DNA of 10,405 nucleotides from Caldisericota bacterium. Lineage in GTDB: Bacteria > Bipolaricaulota > Bipolaricaulia > Bipolaricaulales > Bipolaricaulaceae. The stretch is taken from the NCBI GenBank assembly GCA_013151115.1, contig JAADIW010000160.1:1-10405 (forward strand), written 5' to 3'. Shown in pieces: positions 1-6,520 of this stretch. The notes beneath the pieces are model-generated. The model did not search any database, was not told the DNA's origin, and worked only from the letters and a program-made list of their open reading frames with translations. The position numbers and the translations under genes were made by a program. How positions within the stretch are numbered: position 1 is the stretch's first letter; each line of letters begins with the position of its first letter.

Positions 1-2
1 CC

Positions 3-1274
3 CCGGATCACGGGACCTTGAGCGGAACTCCTCCCCGGCTCGTTTACGCGCCCGACCCGGGCTTCTACGGAGAGGATTCCTTCCGGGTCGCAGTTTACGA
101 CGCCCAGACGGGGGAATTGCTGGAGGAGATATACGTGGAAGTCCGGGTCCTGGGCCCGGGAGGGCTCATAAGCCCACCCTCATTCACGTGGAACGCCAAG
201 ATCACCTTCTCCGGCCCCTCTTTCGTCATCGAGAAAACCCTGTTCGACCTGAGGTTCGTCTCCATGTTCTACTATTTCGAGATGGACCTCTACGCGAAGG
301 TCGAGGACAGCGCCTTCTCCTCCTTCACCGGGACGCTGCGTTACGACCTGGAACTCGCCACGGACACCATGGAGATGGAAATCCCCCTCTCCCTGTCCGC
401 GGATTTCGACCCCACGGTCCCCGCGCTCAAATCGTGGACGGCGAACGTCCGGGTACCCATCTTCGATTTCACCCTGGACTATCGCTTTTACTTCGACGCC
501 GGCACACCCGAGAACTCCTATGGGCTCTTCACGCTGACCGGGACCCTGGGGGAGATGTCCCTGACCCTGCGGACGAGGTTCAGCGGCCTCACGATCGAGT
601 TCTCGGATCTCGATCTCTTGATCCGCGGCGAGGCCACGGCGCTGGGATGCAGTTTCTGCGAGTTCGCGTGGGACATCAGCTTCGCGTTCAACAAAGAGGA
701 GGGCTTTCAGAACTTCTGCTTCACCTTCAGCGACCTCCCGGTGCCCTGCGGCCTGTGCGGCGATGTGCGCATTTACACCAACCTGAAGATCACCTTCACC
801 CCCGAGGCCAAGGACGTGAGCCCCACGCTCCGGGTGGCGACGGACTGGATCGAGGGCTGCATCATGCCCTATATCTCCCTCGAGACCGCCGCGGAGGGGT
901 TCGGTCTGGAGGCGGTGGACCTTTACGGGATCGAGATAAGATGCGAGTTCGCCAACGAGATCGCCGGCAAGTTCGTGACCTCGTTCGACCCCGAGAAGGA
1001 CGCCTCCCTCACCGGCGACGCCGCGTTCTTCGAATATTGGCGGCTGGAGGGGCCCGTGGTCGGTTGCTGCGGCGATACGGCCCGCTGGCAGATCACGTTC
1101 TACTTCAGCCGCGGCAACGATGACCTTTTCGGGGTCAGCAAGGTGAAGACGATCCTCAACGTCCCGCTGTTACAGGGGTTCACGGTGAACTTCGGCGCGG
1201 AGATGGGCCTCGTCGATCCCGCGGACCCGGCCAAGACCTGGAAGGTGGACTTCGGCTGGCAGGGGACGTTCTAG
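3..1274 (+). CDS. Ig-like repeat plus Cys-containing all-beta surface/secreted protein (5' truncated)
   Basis: The reading frame is open from the window edge, so the true start lies upstream; the TTG at 18 is only an internal codon. The first ~45 visible residues follow the cadherin-like/Big_9 Ig-like pattern (PDHGTL, YAPDPGFYGEDSF, then VAVYD). This repeat usually occurs in tandem in large extracellular bacterial proteins. After a Gly/Pro linker come ~370 residues of alternating polar and hydrophobic beta strands, rich in Phe, Thr and Asp and with no obvious helices. Counting from the TTG, nine cysteines lie between residues 211 and 351, including two CxxC pairs (211/214 and 244/247) and a CC (350/351). 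The chain ends in GWQGTF, so its last residue is aromatic, as in proteins recognised by the outer-membrane assembly machinery. I do not recognise the second region. A surface-exposed or outer-membrane location is inferred, not shown. Confidence 0.8.
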   Translation, partial: PDHGTLSGTPPRLVYAPDPGFYGEDSFRVAVYDAQTGELLEEIYVEVRVLGPGGLISPPSFTWNAKITFSGPSFVIEKTLFDLRFVSMFYYFEMDLYAKVEDSAFSSFTGTLRYDLELATDTMEMEIPLSLSADFDPTVPALKSWTANVRVPIFDFTLDYRFYFDAGTPENSYGLFTLTGTLGEMSLTLRTRFSGLTIEFSDLDLLIRGEATALGCSFCEFAWDISFAFNKEEGFQNFCFTFSDLPVPCGLCGDVRIYTNLKITFTPEAKDVSPTLRVATDWIEGCIMPYISLETAAEGFGLEAVDLYGIEIRCEFANEIAGKFVTSFDPEKDASLTGDAAFFEYWRLEGPVVGCCGDTARWQITFYFSRGNDDLFGVSKVKTILNVPLLQGFTVNFGAEMGLVDPADPAKTWKVDFGWQGTF

Positions 1275-1286
1275 GCCTCCCGGCCA

Positions 1287-1292
1287 TATAAT
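1287..1292 (+). promoter_or_regulatory. Perfect -10 box (TATAAT) just before the MBL gene
   Basis: TATAAT lies in the 30-bp gap after the surface-protein gene. Its end is 12 bases before the ATG at 1305, so transcription would start about 6 bases before that codon. No good -35 hexamer sits 16-18 bp upstream, and the bases before the ATG are not a Shine-Dalgarno sequence. If the box is used, the mRNA would be leaderless or nearly so. Confidence 0.45.
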
Positions 1293-1304
1293 CACGGGCT
1301 TCGG

Positions 1305-2084
1305 ATGGGGTTCGTGAAGTTCCTCGGTACCGCGGGCGCTCGTTTCGTGGTCGGGAAACAGCTCCGTTACTCCGCGGGGACCTGGATCGAACTCGCCGGG
1401 ACGCGGCTCCTCCTCGACCCCGGTCCGGGCACGCTGTTGCGCTGTAGGAAATCCAGGCCCCCGCTCGATCCGGAGGGGCTCGACGGGGTCGTCCTCACCC
1501 ACAAGCACCTGGATCACTCCACTGATGTGAACATCATGCTCGAGGTCATGGCCGAACTCGGACATAGGGGGAAGAAGGGGGTCCTCCTCGCCCCCCGGGA
1601 TTGCCTCGAGGGCGAGGACCCGGTGGTCCTCAGATACGTGCGGAAGTACCCGGAACGGATCGATGTCCTGGAGGACGGAAGTGATCTGGATCTCGGGGCC
1701 ATACGCCTTATCCCGGTGCGCCACCGCCACGGCGATGCCGAGACATATGGGGTGATCCTCGACTCCGCCGAGGGAACGGCGGGGTTCGTGGTGGACACCC
1801 GGTTCTTCCCGGAACTGCCCGAGCGCTATGTCGGCTGCGATCTCCTCGTCCTGAACGTGGTACGCCTCAAACCCTCCCCGGGGATCGACCACCTCTCGCT
1901 CCCCGAGGCGGCGGAGATCATCAAGGTGGTGCGCCCCAAGCTGGCGGTGCTTACCCACTTCGGAATGACCATGCTCCGGGCGAAGCCCCACGAGCTCGCC
2001 CGGAAGCTCACGGAGGAACTCGGCCTCGAGGTCATCGCGGCGGACGACGGGCTCACGGTGGAGGCGAGGCGCTGGCTCGACTGA
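1305..2084 (+). CDS. MBL-fold (RNase Z-like) metallo-hydrolase
   Basis: This is a 259-aa soluble protein of the metallo-beta-lactamase superfamily, of normal length for a single-domain member. The metal-binding motif H-x-H-x-D-H is present as THKHLDH (H66, H68, D70, H71). Further likely ligands are His140/142 (RHRHG), Asp164 (VVDTRFF) and His218 (LTHFGMTML). The N-terminus FLGTAGAR and the DPGPGTL loop at ~38-44 are typical of RNase Z-like and phosphodiesterase-like members, so a two-metal hydrolase acting on a phosphodiester or related ester is likely. The substrate cannot be told from sequence. The RNase Z exosite arm is not evident, so I would not call it tRNase Z. The start at 1305 gives the expected N-terminus but has no Shine-Dalgarno; the TATAAT just upstream suggests its own, possibly leaderless, transcript. 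It converges with the nucleotidyltransferase gene downstream. Confidence 0.88.
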   Translation: MGFVKFLGTAGARFVVGKQLRYSAGTWIELAGTRLLLDPGPGTLLRCRKSRPPLDPEGLDGVVLTHKHLDHSTDVNIMLEVMAELGHRGKKGVLLAPRDCLEGEDPVVLRYVRKYPERIDVLEDGSDLDLGAIRLIPVRHRHGDAETYGVILDSAEGTAGFVVDTRFFPELPERYVGCDLLVLNVVRLKPSPGIDHLSLPEAAEIIKVVRPKLAVLTHFGMTMLRAKPHELARKLTEELGLEVIAADDGLTVEARRWLD

Positions 2085-2105
2085 GGCGCCCACGACCGTA
2101 ACGGA

Positions 2106-2152
2106 CTAGATCTCCCGCCGGATGGGAGGAAGGCTATTTCAGTGGAATCTAG
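2106..2152. terminator. Weak hairpin region between convergent genes
   Basis: The 64-bp gap between the convergent MBL and nucleotidyltransferase genes holds two inverted repeats. The inner one is CTCCC (2112-2116) with GGGAG (2124-2128) around a 7-nt loop. The outer one is CTAGAT (2106-2111) with ATCTAG (2147-2152). The outer pair runs into the last codons of the minus-strand gene. Neither strand has a proper T-tract after the inner stem, so a bidirectional terminator is only a possibility. Confidence 0.25.
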
Positions 2153-2631
2153 AAACCTGAGACCTCCCGCAGGCGGGCCTCGATGCGCCGTGCGGTCTCC
2201 TCCCGCCCCAGGAGCCGATAGGCGCGCAGCTCGTGTTCCAGGGAGATGACCGGGACGAGGAGGTCCTTGAAGCGCACGAACCGCCGGTGAAGCGCGACAT
2301 CGACCGGCGCCTCCCAAGTGCCGTCCGGAAGGCGCTTTTGCAGCGCGCCCATCACCTCGACCACGAGTCCCTCGATTTCGAAGGCCCCGACGTGGGAACA
2401 GATCCTCTCCGTGGAGGAGAAGACCACCTTTTTCTTCACAAACTCCGTCAACAGCTCCTCGATCCTGTACGCTCCCCTTGCGTCGGTCTGCAGGTCGATA
2501 TCGTGGGGCTCAACCCGCACCCCCTGCAGGGCCAGACCGGTGCTTCCAGTCACCGCCCAGAGCACTTCCTCCCCCAACCGCTGACAGAGCAAACGGAGCA
2601 CCCTCTCGTGCCGGTGCGACAAGGAGATCAT
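2149..2631 (-). CDS. Small nucleotidyltransferase-fold protein downstream of hypE
   Basis: This 160-aa protein has the core of the DNA polymerase beta-like nucleotidyltransferase fold. The signature G-S/T appears as AVTGSTGLALQG (residues 26-37), followed by the metal-binding D-x-D in HDIDLQTD (D44, D46). A third candidate acidic residue is Glu92 in VVEVMG. It resembles stand-alone nucleotidyltransferase-domain proteins related to ANT/LinF-type enzymes, which transfer an NMP to a small molecule or protein. The substrate is unknown, and no aminoglycoside resistance should be assumed. It starts 34 bp after the hypE stop on the same strand and is probably co-transcribed with it. A GGGGAA sequence is almost in contact with the ATG, which is closer than an ideal Shine-Dalgarno. 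The gene ends in TAG and converges with the MBL gene. Confidence 0.75.
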   Translation of the reverse strand: MISLSHRHERVLRLLCQRLGEEVLWAVTGSTGLALQGVRVEPHDIDLQTDARGAYRIEELLTEFVKKKVVFSSTERICSHVGAFEIEGLVVEVMGALQKRLPDGTWEAPVDVALHRRFVRFKDLLVPVISLEHELRAYRLLGREETARRIEARLREVSGF

Positions 2632-2665
2632 CTTCCCCGCAACAGGCGAACGCCGCCAGGAGAGC

Positions 2666-3694
2666 TCAGCAGATCCTGGGCACGGGGTCGCCCAGGGGCA
2701 TCTCCAGGAACCTCCGACCCCCCACCCCGGTCTCCAGTATCACCTTGCCCGGGTATTCCGCGATGGCCTCGCCGATGATCCGAGCCTCCCTCCCCATGTG
2801 GTGCTCGCGCAGGGCCGCCAGGACCGCCTCCGCCCGATCTGGGGAGACCCCGATCACCGCCAGACCCTCGCAGGCGAGGGCCAGGGGGCTTACGCCGAGG
2901 AGATCGGCGAGCCCCTTCACCTCGGGCCTCACCGGGACCGCCCCCTCTCGGACGAGGATCCCCACCCCGGCTTTTCCGGCCATCTCGTTCAACGCGGCCG
3001 CGAGTCCGCCGCGGGTGGGGTCCTTCATGGCCACGATCCCTCCCACCCGGAGGGCCCGCTCCACCAGGGGCCACACCGGGGCCACGTCGCTCCTTATCTC
3101 CCCCTCCAGCGGGAAGCCCTCCCGCGCGGCCAGGATCGCCATCCCGTGGTCCCCCACCGGGCCGGTAACTATGATCCGATCACCCGGCCTGAGGCCCGAA
3201 TCCGGGACGAACTCCTCCGCCACCCCGATCCCGGTGGTGGCCAACACGAGGCCGTCGAGCTCCCCCGCCCCCATCACCTTCGTATCCCCGGCTACCACCG
3301 CCACCCCCAGATCCGATAGCACGGCGGCGAACGACGAAAGGTAGCGTCTCAGTTCGTCTATCGGGAACCCCTCCTCCACCACGAGGCCCAGGGTCACCGC
3401 CACCGGTCTCGCCCCCATCACGGCGAGGTCGTTGATCGTGCCGCAGGCGGCGAGTACCCCGATGTCCCCGCCCGGGAACTCGAGCGGCTTAACCACGTGC
3501 GAATCCGTGGTGACGACCAAATGGCCTCCGTGCAGGGAGAGGACCGCCCCGTCGTCCAGAGCGTCGAGGCCCCGCGGGCCCGCGGCCTTGATGGGGAAGA
3601 GGGGCAGGATCACCTCGGCGATGAGCCGCTGCATCAACTCCCCGCCGGCACCGTGCAGAGCAGTGACCTTATCCTCCGAAAGGGGTCTCCTCAT
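2666..3694 (-). CDS. hypE: Hydrogenase expression/formation protein HypE (carbamoyl dehydratase)
   Basis: HypE receives a carbamoyl group from HypF on its C-terminal cysteine and dehydrates it with ATP to a thiocyanate. This supplies the cyanide ligands of the [NiFe]-hydrogenase iron. The 342-aa product has the family length and the PurM/AIR-synthase-like two-domain layout. The ATP-binding domain comes first (DDGA at 47-50, TTDSHVV at 62-68, GDTKVM at 136-141, GPVGDHG at 178-184). The C-terminal half contains KDPTRGGLA (224-232). The chain ends in the diagnostic PRIC, with Cys342 as the carrier residue, so the enzyme looks intact. The ATG at 3694 forms an ATGA overlap with the hypD stop, which fixes the start and implies translational coupling. 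The frame stays open further upstream inside hypD, but that part is not HypE-like. Confidence 0.96.
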   Translation of the reverse strand: MRRPLSEDKVTALHGAGGELMQRLIAEVILPLFPIKAAGPRGLDALDDGAVLSLHGGHLVVTTDSHVVKPLEFPGGDIGVLAACGTINDLAVMGARPVAVTLGLVVEEGFPIDELRRYLSSFAAVLSDLGVAVVAGDTKVMGAGELDGLVLATTGIGVAEEFVPDSGLRPGDRIIVTGPVGDHGMAILAAREGFPLEGEIRSDVAPVWPLVERALRVGGIVAMKDPTRGGLAAALNEMAGKAGVGILVREGAVPVRPEVKGLADLLGVSPLALACEGLAVIGVSPDRAEAVLAALREHHMGREARIIGEAIAEYPGKVILETGVGGRRFLEMPLGDPVPRIC

Positions 3695-4809
3695 AGCACC
3701 GGACGCTCCCCGTAGCGATACCAGATGGAACAGGCCCCCTCGACCCCCACCATGCACGGCCCCACGGGGGAGAGGGGCGTACACGCGGTGCCGAACAGGG
3801 GACAATCGGTGGGGACGGCCTTGGCCATGATGATCTCGGGGCAACGACAGCCGGGAGGCTCCTCGTCCCCCGTTCTCGCCTCCAGCTCGAACTTCTCCCG
3901 CGCGTTATAGCGCGTGAACCCCTCGCCGAGCTCCAGACCCGAGGCGGGGATCGTCCCGATTCCCCTCCAGACGGCGTCCACCACCCGGAAGGCCTCCGCC
4001 ATGATGCGCTTAGCCCGGACGTTTCCCTCGGGCCGCACCGCCCGGGGATAGGCGTTCTCCACCTCCGCCCGGCCCTCGCCGAGCTGGCGCAGGATCAGGG
4101 CGATGGCGAAGAGGACATCTAGGGGCTCGAACCCGCCCACCACCACCGGCACGTGGAATTTGCCCGCCAGTTCCCGATAGGCATCGGCGCCGATGATGGT
4201 GGAGACGTGGCCCGGGGCGAGGAACCCGTCCACCTCGGTGTTTTCCCGGAGCAGGGCCTCCAGCGCCGGGGGAATGAGCTTGTGGGAGCAGAGCACCGAG
4301 AAGTTGTCCGGGGGGCCGTCCAAGAGGACGGCCGCGGTTCCCGGCGCGGTGGTCTCGAACCCCACGGCGAAGAAGACCACCTCCCTCCGGGGGTTCTCCC
4401 TGGCGATACGGACGGCGTCCGCCGCCGAAAGCACCACCCGCACATCGGCCCCGTGGGCACGGGCCTCCTCCAGGGTGAGTTCGGTCCCGGGAACCCGTAG
4501 CATGTCGCCGAAGGTGCACAGGATGGCGCCCTTCTCCAAGGCGAGGGCCACGGCGAGGTTGATATCGGCGGTGGAGGTGACGCACACCGGACAGCCGGGC
4601 CCCTCGTAGACATCCACCCCGTCGGGGAGGAGGGAGCGCAGGCCGTGTTCGGCGATGGCCGCTTCATGGGTCCCGCAGACGTGGACGATCTTCACCGGGC
4701 GTTCCGGCGCGAGGCGCCGGAGGACCCGGGAAAGCCCCGCGGCGCGCGCGGGATCCCGCAGTCGGAAGAGGTCACTCCCCGCCCGCATCGCCGGCGGAAA
4801 GGAGTTCAT
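3691..4809 (-). CDS. hypD: Hydrogenase maturation protein HypD
   Basis: HypD is an iron-sulfur protein that, with HypC, forms the scaffold on which the Fe(CN)2CO group is assembled. The family motifs are all visible: CGTHE (C45), GPGCPVC (70-76, C73 and C76), FAVGFETTAPG (147-157), CSHKLIPPA (174-182), APGHVSTIIG (198-207) and GGFEPLD (225-231). The C-terminal Cys cluster that holds the [4Fe-4S] centre includes candidates C321, C323, C336, C343, C352 and C360, in the pattern CPLFGTAC ... VGPCMVGVEGAC. The full length is 372 aa. The start is uncertain: ATG at 4809 gives a 38-bp overlap with hypC, while ATG at 4788 (365 aa) gives a 17-bp overlap and an N-terminus closer to known HypD. The 3' end overlaps hypE by four bases (ATGA). 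Confidence 0.96.
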   Translation of the reverse strand: MNSFPPAMRAGSDLFRLRDPARAAGLSRVLRRLAPERPVKIVHVCGTHEAAIAEHGLRSLLPDGVDVYEGPGCPVCVTSTADINLAVALALEKGAILCTFGDMLRVPGTELTLEEARAHGADVRVVLSAADAVRIARENPRREVVFFAVGFETTAPGTAAVLLDGPPDNFSVLCSHKLIPPALEALLRENTEVDGFLAPGHVSTIIGADAYRELAGKFHVPVVVGGFEPLDVLFAIALILRQLGEGRAEVENAYPRAVRPEGNVRAKRIMAEAFRVVDAVWRGIGTIPASGLELGEGFTRYNAREKFELEARTGDEEPPGCRCPEIIMAKAVPTDCPLFGTACTPLSPVGPCMVGVEGACSIWYRYGERPVL

Positions 4810-5008
4810 CGAAGAGCTTGAGGGTCTCCTCGGCGTCCGCCGGATCGAGACGACGGATGGCGAAGCCCGTGTGGACCAGGATGTAATCCCCGGGCCGCAC
4901 CTCCTCGGGTAACAGGTCGAGGCGGGCCCGCGACCGTATTCCCCCGAGATCCACCGTGGCCTCGTTCCCCCGGACGGCCACCACCTTCACCGGAATCGCC
5001 AAGCACAT
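4772..5008 (-). CDS. hypC: Hydrogenase assembly chaperone HypC/HybG family
   Basis: HypC is a small chaperone. It binds the Fe(CN)2CO intermediate with HypD and then escorts it to the hydrogenase large-subunit precursor. The 78-aa product starts MCLAIPVKV, with the essential Cys2 exposed once Met1 is removed. It continues with the beta-barrel pattern ATVDLGG and the conserved GDYILVHTGFAI. The start at 5008 is fixed by this N-terminus; the frame is open further upstream but that part is not HypC-like. It is the first gene of the hypC-hypD-hypE unit and overlaps hypD. The ATG lacks a Shine-Dalgarno, and a TACAAT box sits 8 bases before it, so the transcript may be leaderless. The hypA, hypB, hypF and hydrogenase structural genes are not in this window. 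Confidence 0.96.
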   Translation of the reverse strand: MCLAIPVKVVAVRGNEATVDLGGIRSRARLDLLPEEVRPGDYILVHTGFAIRRLDPADAEETLKLFDELLSAGDAGGE

Positions 5009-5045
5009 GGCGCCCGATTGTAATGGGCCCCCCACGGCCCCACAA
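4996..5045. promoter_or_regulatory. Candidate bidirectional promoter between hypC and the small-protein/transporter unit
   Basis: The sequence ATTGTAAT at 5017-5024 contains overlapping -10 hexamers on the two strands. On the minus strand, TACAAT (5022-5017) is preceded at exactly 17 bp by TTGTGG (5045-5040) and would start transcription at or next to the hypC ATG. On the plus strand, TGTAAT (5019-5024) is preceded at 17 bp by TCGCCA (4996-5001) and would start near 5031, ahead of the small gene at 5070. The -10 boxes each match the consensus at 5 of 6 positions. The -35 boxes are weak to moderate. Confidence 0.45.
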
Positions 5046-5056
5046 TTGCCGGTCCC

Positions 5057-5064
5057 AAGGAAGG
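5057..5064 (+). promoter_or_regulatory. Shine-Dalgarno for the candidate small gene at 5070
   Basis: AAGGAAGG lies five bases before the ATG at 5070. It is the main reason for choosing that start rather than the in-frame ATG at 5130 or the earlier ones that run antisense through hypC. Confidence 0.5.
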
Positions 5065-5069
5065 CCGGA

Positions 5070-5294
5070 ATGGATTGGAAGCCAAGAGCATCACCGCCGA
5101 TACCATGGCCGGGCCCTTCCCGGCGGCGGATGAGGACCCGGACACCGGTCACCGCCGGCGGGGTGGAGGGGGCGGTGGAGAAGATCGACCCCCGTGAGCC
5201 CCGCATCCGCGATGACCGAGGCAGGCTCCACGTGATCCCCGACCGCGCGGTGGAGGAGGGGATCCGGGCCGTCCACCGGGAGGATGAAGGGTGA
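5070..5294 (+). CDS. Candidate 74-aa charged small protein, translationally coupled to the transporter
   Basis: I do not recognise this protein. It begins at an ATG with a well-spaced AAGGAAGG and ends in a TGA that overlaps the GTG start of the next gene (GTGA at 5291-5294). Such joints are typical of translationally coupled gene pairs. The first ~20 residues are Pro- and Arg-rich. From residue ~33 the chain is acidic and basic, probably partly helical (VEKIDPREPRIRDDRGRLHV, then IPDRAVEEGIRAVHRE). It has no membrane segment and no cysteine. Codon third positions from 5130 onward are almost all G or C, as in the neighbouring real genes, but less so before that, so a 54-aa form starting at the ATG at 5130 is possible. 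It could be an accessory protein for the transporter. It could also be a chance open frame acting only as a translated leader. Confidence 0.45.
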   Translation: MDWKPRASPPIPWPGPSRRRMRTRTPVTAGGVEGAVEKIDPREPRIRDDRGRLHVIPDRAVEEGIRAVHREDEG

Positions 5295-6520
5295 AGGCGA
5301 TCGCCATCTTCGCCCTCACTTATATGTTCATCTCCGGCTCGGGGCCCCGCTGGCTTCCCCTGGAGCGGACGGGAGGGGCCCTCCTCGGGGCCTTCCTTGC
5401 TGTGGCGCTGGGGGTGGTTCCCTTCCGGGAAGCCTTCTCCCAGGGCGTTGTGGATTGGAACACAATTCTCCTCCTCTTGGGGATGATGGTCCAGGCGACC
5501 CTCCTCGCCCGGGCTGGTCTCTACCGGGTCCTGGTATGGGCACTCGCCCGGCTCTCCCCTCCCCCCTGGGCCACGCTGGGGGCCGTGCTCGGGGGAATAG
5601 CGGTACTCTCGGCATTCCTGGTGAACGACGCCGTGTGTATATTCTTCGCCCCTTTCCTATTCGAGCTGAGCGCTTCCATGGGGCTCTCCCCTTTGCCCCT
5701 CATCTGGGCCTTGATCGTCGGGGCCAACGTGGGGAGCGCCCTGACCCTCTCCGGAAACCCCCAGAACGCCATCATCGGGACGGCCTCGGGCATCCACTAT
5801 CTCGACTTCTTGGCGGCCGAAGCCCTACCGGTAGCCATAGGCCTCGTCAGTGCCTACGGCGTTTTGCTCCTCCTTTTCCGGGGGAAGCTCCTGGCGACAG
5901 GGGGACGCGACGGAGACGCCCCTTCCGGCCCCGACCCGAACCCACGTCTCCTCTGGCGTCCACTCCCCGGCATCGCCCTCACGACCGCCGGCTATCTCCT
6001 GGGGTACCCCGTGGGAGGGGCCGCCATGGCGGGGGCCCTCCTTTCCCTGCTCCTTTGGCACCGGGAGGCCTCGGAGGGTATCACGGGAGTGGACTGGTCC
6101 CTCCTGGCCCTCTTCGTGGGTCTCTTCATCGTCATGCACGGCGTGGAAACCTCCGATCCCGTACAGCGCCTAGATTCCCTGTTGCAGGGGCTCTTCAGCG
6201 GTGGGAGGCTCTCCTACCTCCATCTCACCTGGATGAGCTTCTTGGGAAGCCAAGTACTCTCCAACGTCCCCTTCGTGCTCCTCGCCCGGGGATGGGCGGG
6301 CCATTTCGGCGGGGCCCCGCTTTTTTGGTACACCCTGGGGTTCGTGTCCACCGTGGCTGGGTGCCTCACCCCGGTGGGCTCGGTGGTGAACCTTATCGCC
6401 CTGGGAGAAGCGGGGAAACGGGGCCTCGATATCGGTTTTTGGGAGTTCCTCCGTTACGGGATCCCCCTGACCCTGGCCGCCCTGCTCCCCGGAACGGCGT
6501 TCTTGCTCCTTTACCGGTAG
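5291..6520 (+). CDS. Ion transporter of the ArsB/NhaD/CitM (IT) superfamily
   Basis: This 409-aa inner-membrane protein has about ten to twelve hydrophobic segments. It shows the inverted-repeat architecture of the ion transporter superfamily. In the first half, VVDWNTILLLLGMMV (53-67) is followed by LVNDAV (110-115), GANVGSA (144-150) and SGNPQN (154-159). The second half repeats the same order: GVDWSLLALFVGLFIVMHG (266-284), LSNVP (323-327) and TPVGSVVN (360-367). The Asn/Pro loops are the expected substrate- and ion-binding hairpins. Members of this group move arsenite, sodium/proton, citrate or dicarboxylates. No arsenic genes lie nearby, so the substrate is open. GTG at 5291 is chosen because GGGAGG sits 7 bases upstream and because it gives a GTGA overlap with the preceding small gene. 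The stop overlaps the convergent DUF218 gene by 10 bp. Confidence 0.88.
   Translation: MKAIAIFALTYMFISGSGPRWLPLERTGGALLGAFLAVALGVVPFREAFSQGVVDWNTILLLLGMMVQATLLARAGLYRVLVWALARLSPPPWATLGAVLGGIAVLSAFLVNDAVCIFFAPFLFELSASMGLSPLPLIWALIVGANVGSALTLSGNPQNAIIGTASGIHYLDFLAAEALPVAIGLVSAYGVLLLLFRGKLLATGGRDGDAPSGPDPNPRLLWRPLPGIALTTAGYLLGYPVGGAAMAGALLSLLLWHREASEGITGVDWSLLALFVGLFIVMHGVETSDPVQRLDSLLQGLFSGGRLSYLHLTWMSFLGSQVLSNVPFVLLARGWAGHFGGAPLFWYTLGFVSTVAGCLTPVGSVVNLIALGEAGKRGLDIGFWEFLRYGIPLTLAALLPGTAFLLLYR

Noticed and set aside
1170..2093. A 307-codon minus-strand frame opposite the MBL hydrolase
   Set aside because: It is antisense to a gene with clear catalytic motifs. Its translation has no recognisable fold and the composition of a shadow frame.
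2478..3344. Plus-strand frames across hypE and the nucleotidyltransferase
   Set aside because: They are Arg/Pro/Ser-rich antisense shadows of hypE, whose motifs are unambiguous on the other strand.
5291..6520. Naming the transporter arsB
   Set aside because: The fold and repeats fit the wider ion transporter superfamily, but there is no arsR or arsC nearby and no feature that singles out arsenite.
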